A stretch of DNA of 64,000 bases, from NCBI GenBank assembly GCA_947396885.1, contig OX377204.1, forward strand, positions 89,910,728-89,974,727, read 5' to 3'. The notes beneath the pieces are model-generated. The model worked only from the letters and a program-made list of their open reading frames with translations, ran no database searches and was not told the DNA's origin. The stretch comes from Heligmosomoides polygyrus polygyrus. Its lineage: Eukaryota > Nematoda > Chromadorea > Rhabditida > Heligmosomidae. Below are positions 62,928 through 64,000 of this stretch, piece after piece. Made by a program: the position numbers and the translations under genes. The number at the start of each line of letters is the position of its first letter. The stretch's first letter is position 1.

Positions 62928-64000
62928 CTTCAGGCCGTAATATCATGAACAACACACCGCCAAACACGGGCTAGAATTTCCGGCTGGGAGCGCGTTGTCT
63001 AAGACGAAATGATTCTGACATCTGGCTCCCGTCGACGGTTCGTCACTCCTCTGCGGGAAAAAAACGATGCGCTGCCAACATTACAGCCAGTTGTCGGCGG
63101 CTGACGGTGTGAGTCGTTCTTGAACACGACGGGATCGCGTTTGCCCAACCAGAAGAACAACCTTCAGCGGGTGAAGATGCAGTTTTTCGAGCAGTGTTCA
63201 ATCTCAGCTCAAGGGCAGCAAGATTCCCTCGACAACGCGGTGTTTTTTCGGAGGTGATCTGCTTTCTTCGAGTTCTTTCGATAAGCTGTACACAGTGAGA
63301 GGGTGGGTTTAATATACATCCGAGTCGGATTCATCAATGCGCATACCCATGGGTAGACGGGGTATAAAGGGCAGACGCACCAAAGGCATCCATGATAAAC
63401 CTTGCCAGCCTCATAGTGGGTATGCCAGTGGGTCGAGAATACTCGACGATCAAAGACCGGATTCATGAAGCACTGGGTATCTGTACTTGTCACTTAGGTC
63501 AAAGTTATCCCTGGACCCAAAGGTCGAGTGGTGTAGGGCGTCGTTTGTCTGCACAATAATCCATCGGATTCGATTCTAAATCTACGTCAGACATGTGCAT
63601 GATCCACTGGTAATGGATAAATTGCTATAGGTCTTCAAAGACTATCAAGCAGAGAGTGCGAGAATGCCCGAATCCGCTACCAAACACCTAATATGTTGTG
63701 CCTGTGGAAAGTGCATGGCCCACTCCAGGCCTGAGGGTGCTTTGGTGACTAGAACGGACAATAGAATTAAACATTGGTGCCAACTGTACAAATTTTCAGC
63801 AACCATTCTGCAGCCGACGCTGCTCAAAGGATGGAATTCCCAGGAACAATCGATCATCCACGCATACGCACATTCTAACGAATACTTTGACAACTGACAA
63901 GAAGGCCAGCAAAAAGGAGACCAAGCCGAGCTAGCAGCCGACCAGCCGGCCGAGTCCTAGCGCCGGCTATCGCTAAGCCGCTCAGCGAACACCGCAGCCG
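62928..64000. other. no gene recognised; one inverted repeat and a weak tRNA-like stretch
   Basis: GTCGGATTCATCAATGCGCA at 63,325 is partly inverted further on (GTGGGTATGCCAG and GACCGGATTCATGAAGCACT), similar to family F ends. 63,522-63,592 has GTCGAGTGGTGTAGGGCG and CGGATTCGATTCTAAATC at tRNA-like spacing but no good acceptor stem. The last 100 bases are GC-rich. Confidence 0.4.

Noticed and set aside
63100..63240. A mariner fragment near the right end (minus strand, CTTCACCCGCTGAAGGTTGT)
   Set aside because: Only a short block resembles LHPLKI of the transposase; the rest does not follow in any frame.
1..64000. CRISPR arrays, prokaryotic operons, riboswitches, rRNA genes
   Set aside because: No regularly spaced direct repeats of CRISPR type, no ribosome-binding-site-spaced gene runs, and no rRNA-like sequence; the content is eukaryotic.

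Overview
This window looks like repeat-rich nuclear DNA from a nematode, probably a rhabditid/strongylid-type worm. The evidence is short exons separated by long introns, splice acceptors of the TTTCAG type, a splice acceptor 27 nt upstream of a start codon (as expected for spliced-leader addition), and a typical nematode transposon load (mariner, RTE-clade LINE, CR1-like LINE, Penelope-like element, tRNA-headed SINEs, many MITEs). There is no sign of bacterial gene organisation. The species cannot be named from the sequence alone.

Only one host gene is recognisable. It is a minus-strand kelch-repeat gene, an orthologue of KLHDC3 (Peas), rebuilt here from ten exons between 50,707 and 27,057. 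All ten exons join in phase and give about 343 codons. The last, roughly 40-codon, exon was not found. The introns, the longest being 9.4 kb, are filled with transposon-derived sequence.

Layout. 1-6.1 kb: a mariner open reading frame running off the left edge, a decayed mariner inserted in a SINE, a hAT-like non-autonomous element, and an internally deleted mariner. 6.1-13 kb: tandem repeats, a palindromic mariner derivative carrying a SINE, a foldback element with tRNA-like cores, and a poly-C/poly-G terminal-repeat family. 13.6-16.5 kb: a composite foldback holding a full-length mariner with an intact 340-aa transposase. 16.5-22.9 kb: hairpins, MITEs and SINEs. 22.9-26.1 kb: a full-length, intact RTE-type LINE with an 18-bp target duplication and a tRNA-like 5' head. 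27-50.7 kb: the KLHDC3-like gene with its repeat-packed introns. 50.7-64 kb: MITEs, hairpins and SINEs with no convincing host gene.

Three themes stand out. First, several distinct long inverted-repeat elements carry tRNA-like modules, usually one in each arm. Second, a clan of short elements with related termini containing ATACTTCG (or variants) sits at TTA/TAA targets. Third, insertion orders can be read directly: mariner into SINE, MITE into SINE, two MITEs into a tRNA-like element, and SINE into a palindromic mariner. All family and function assignments come from motif reading by eye; no database search was possible.
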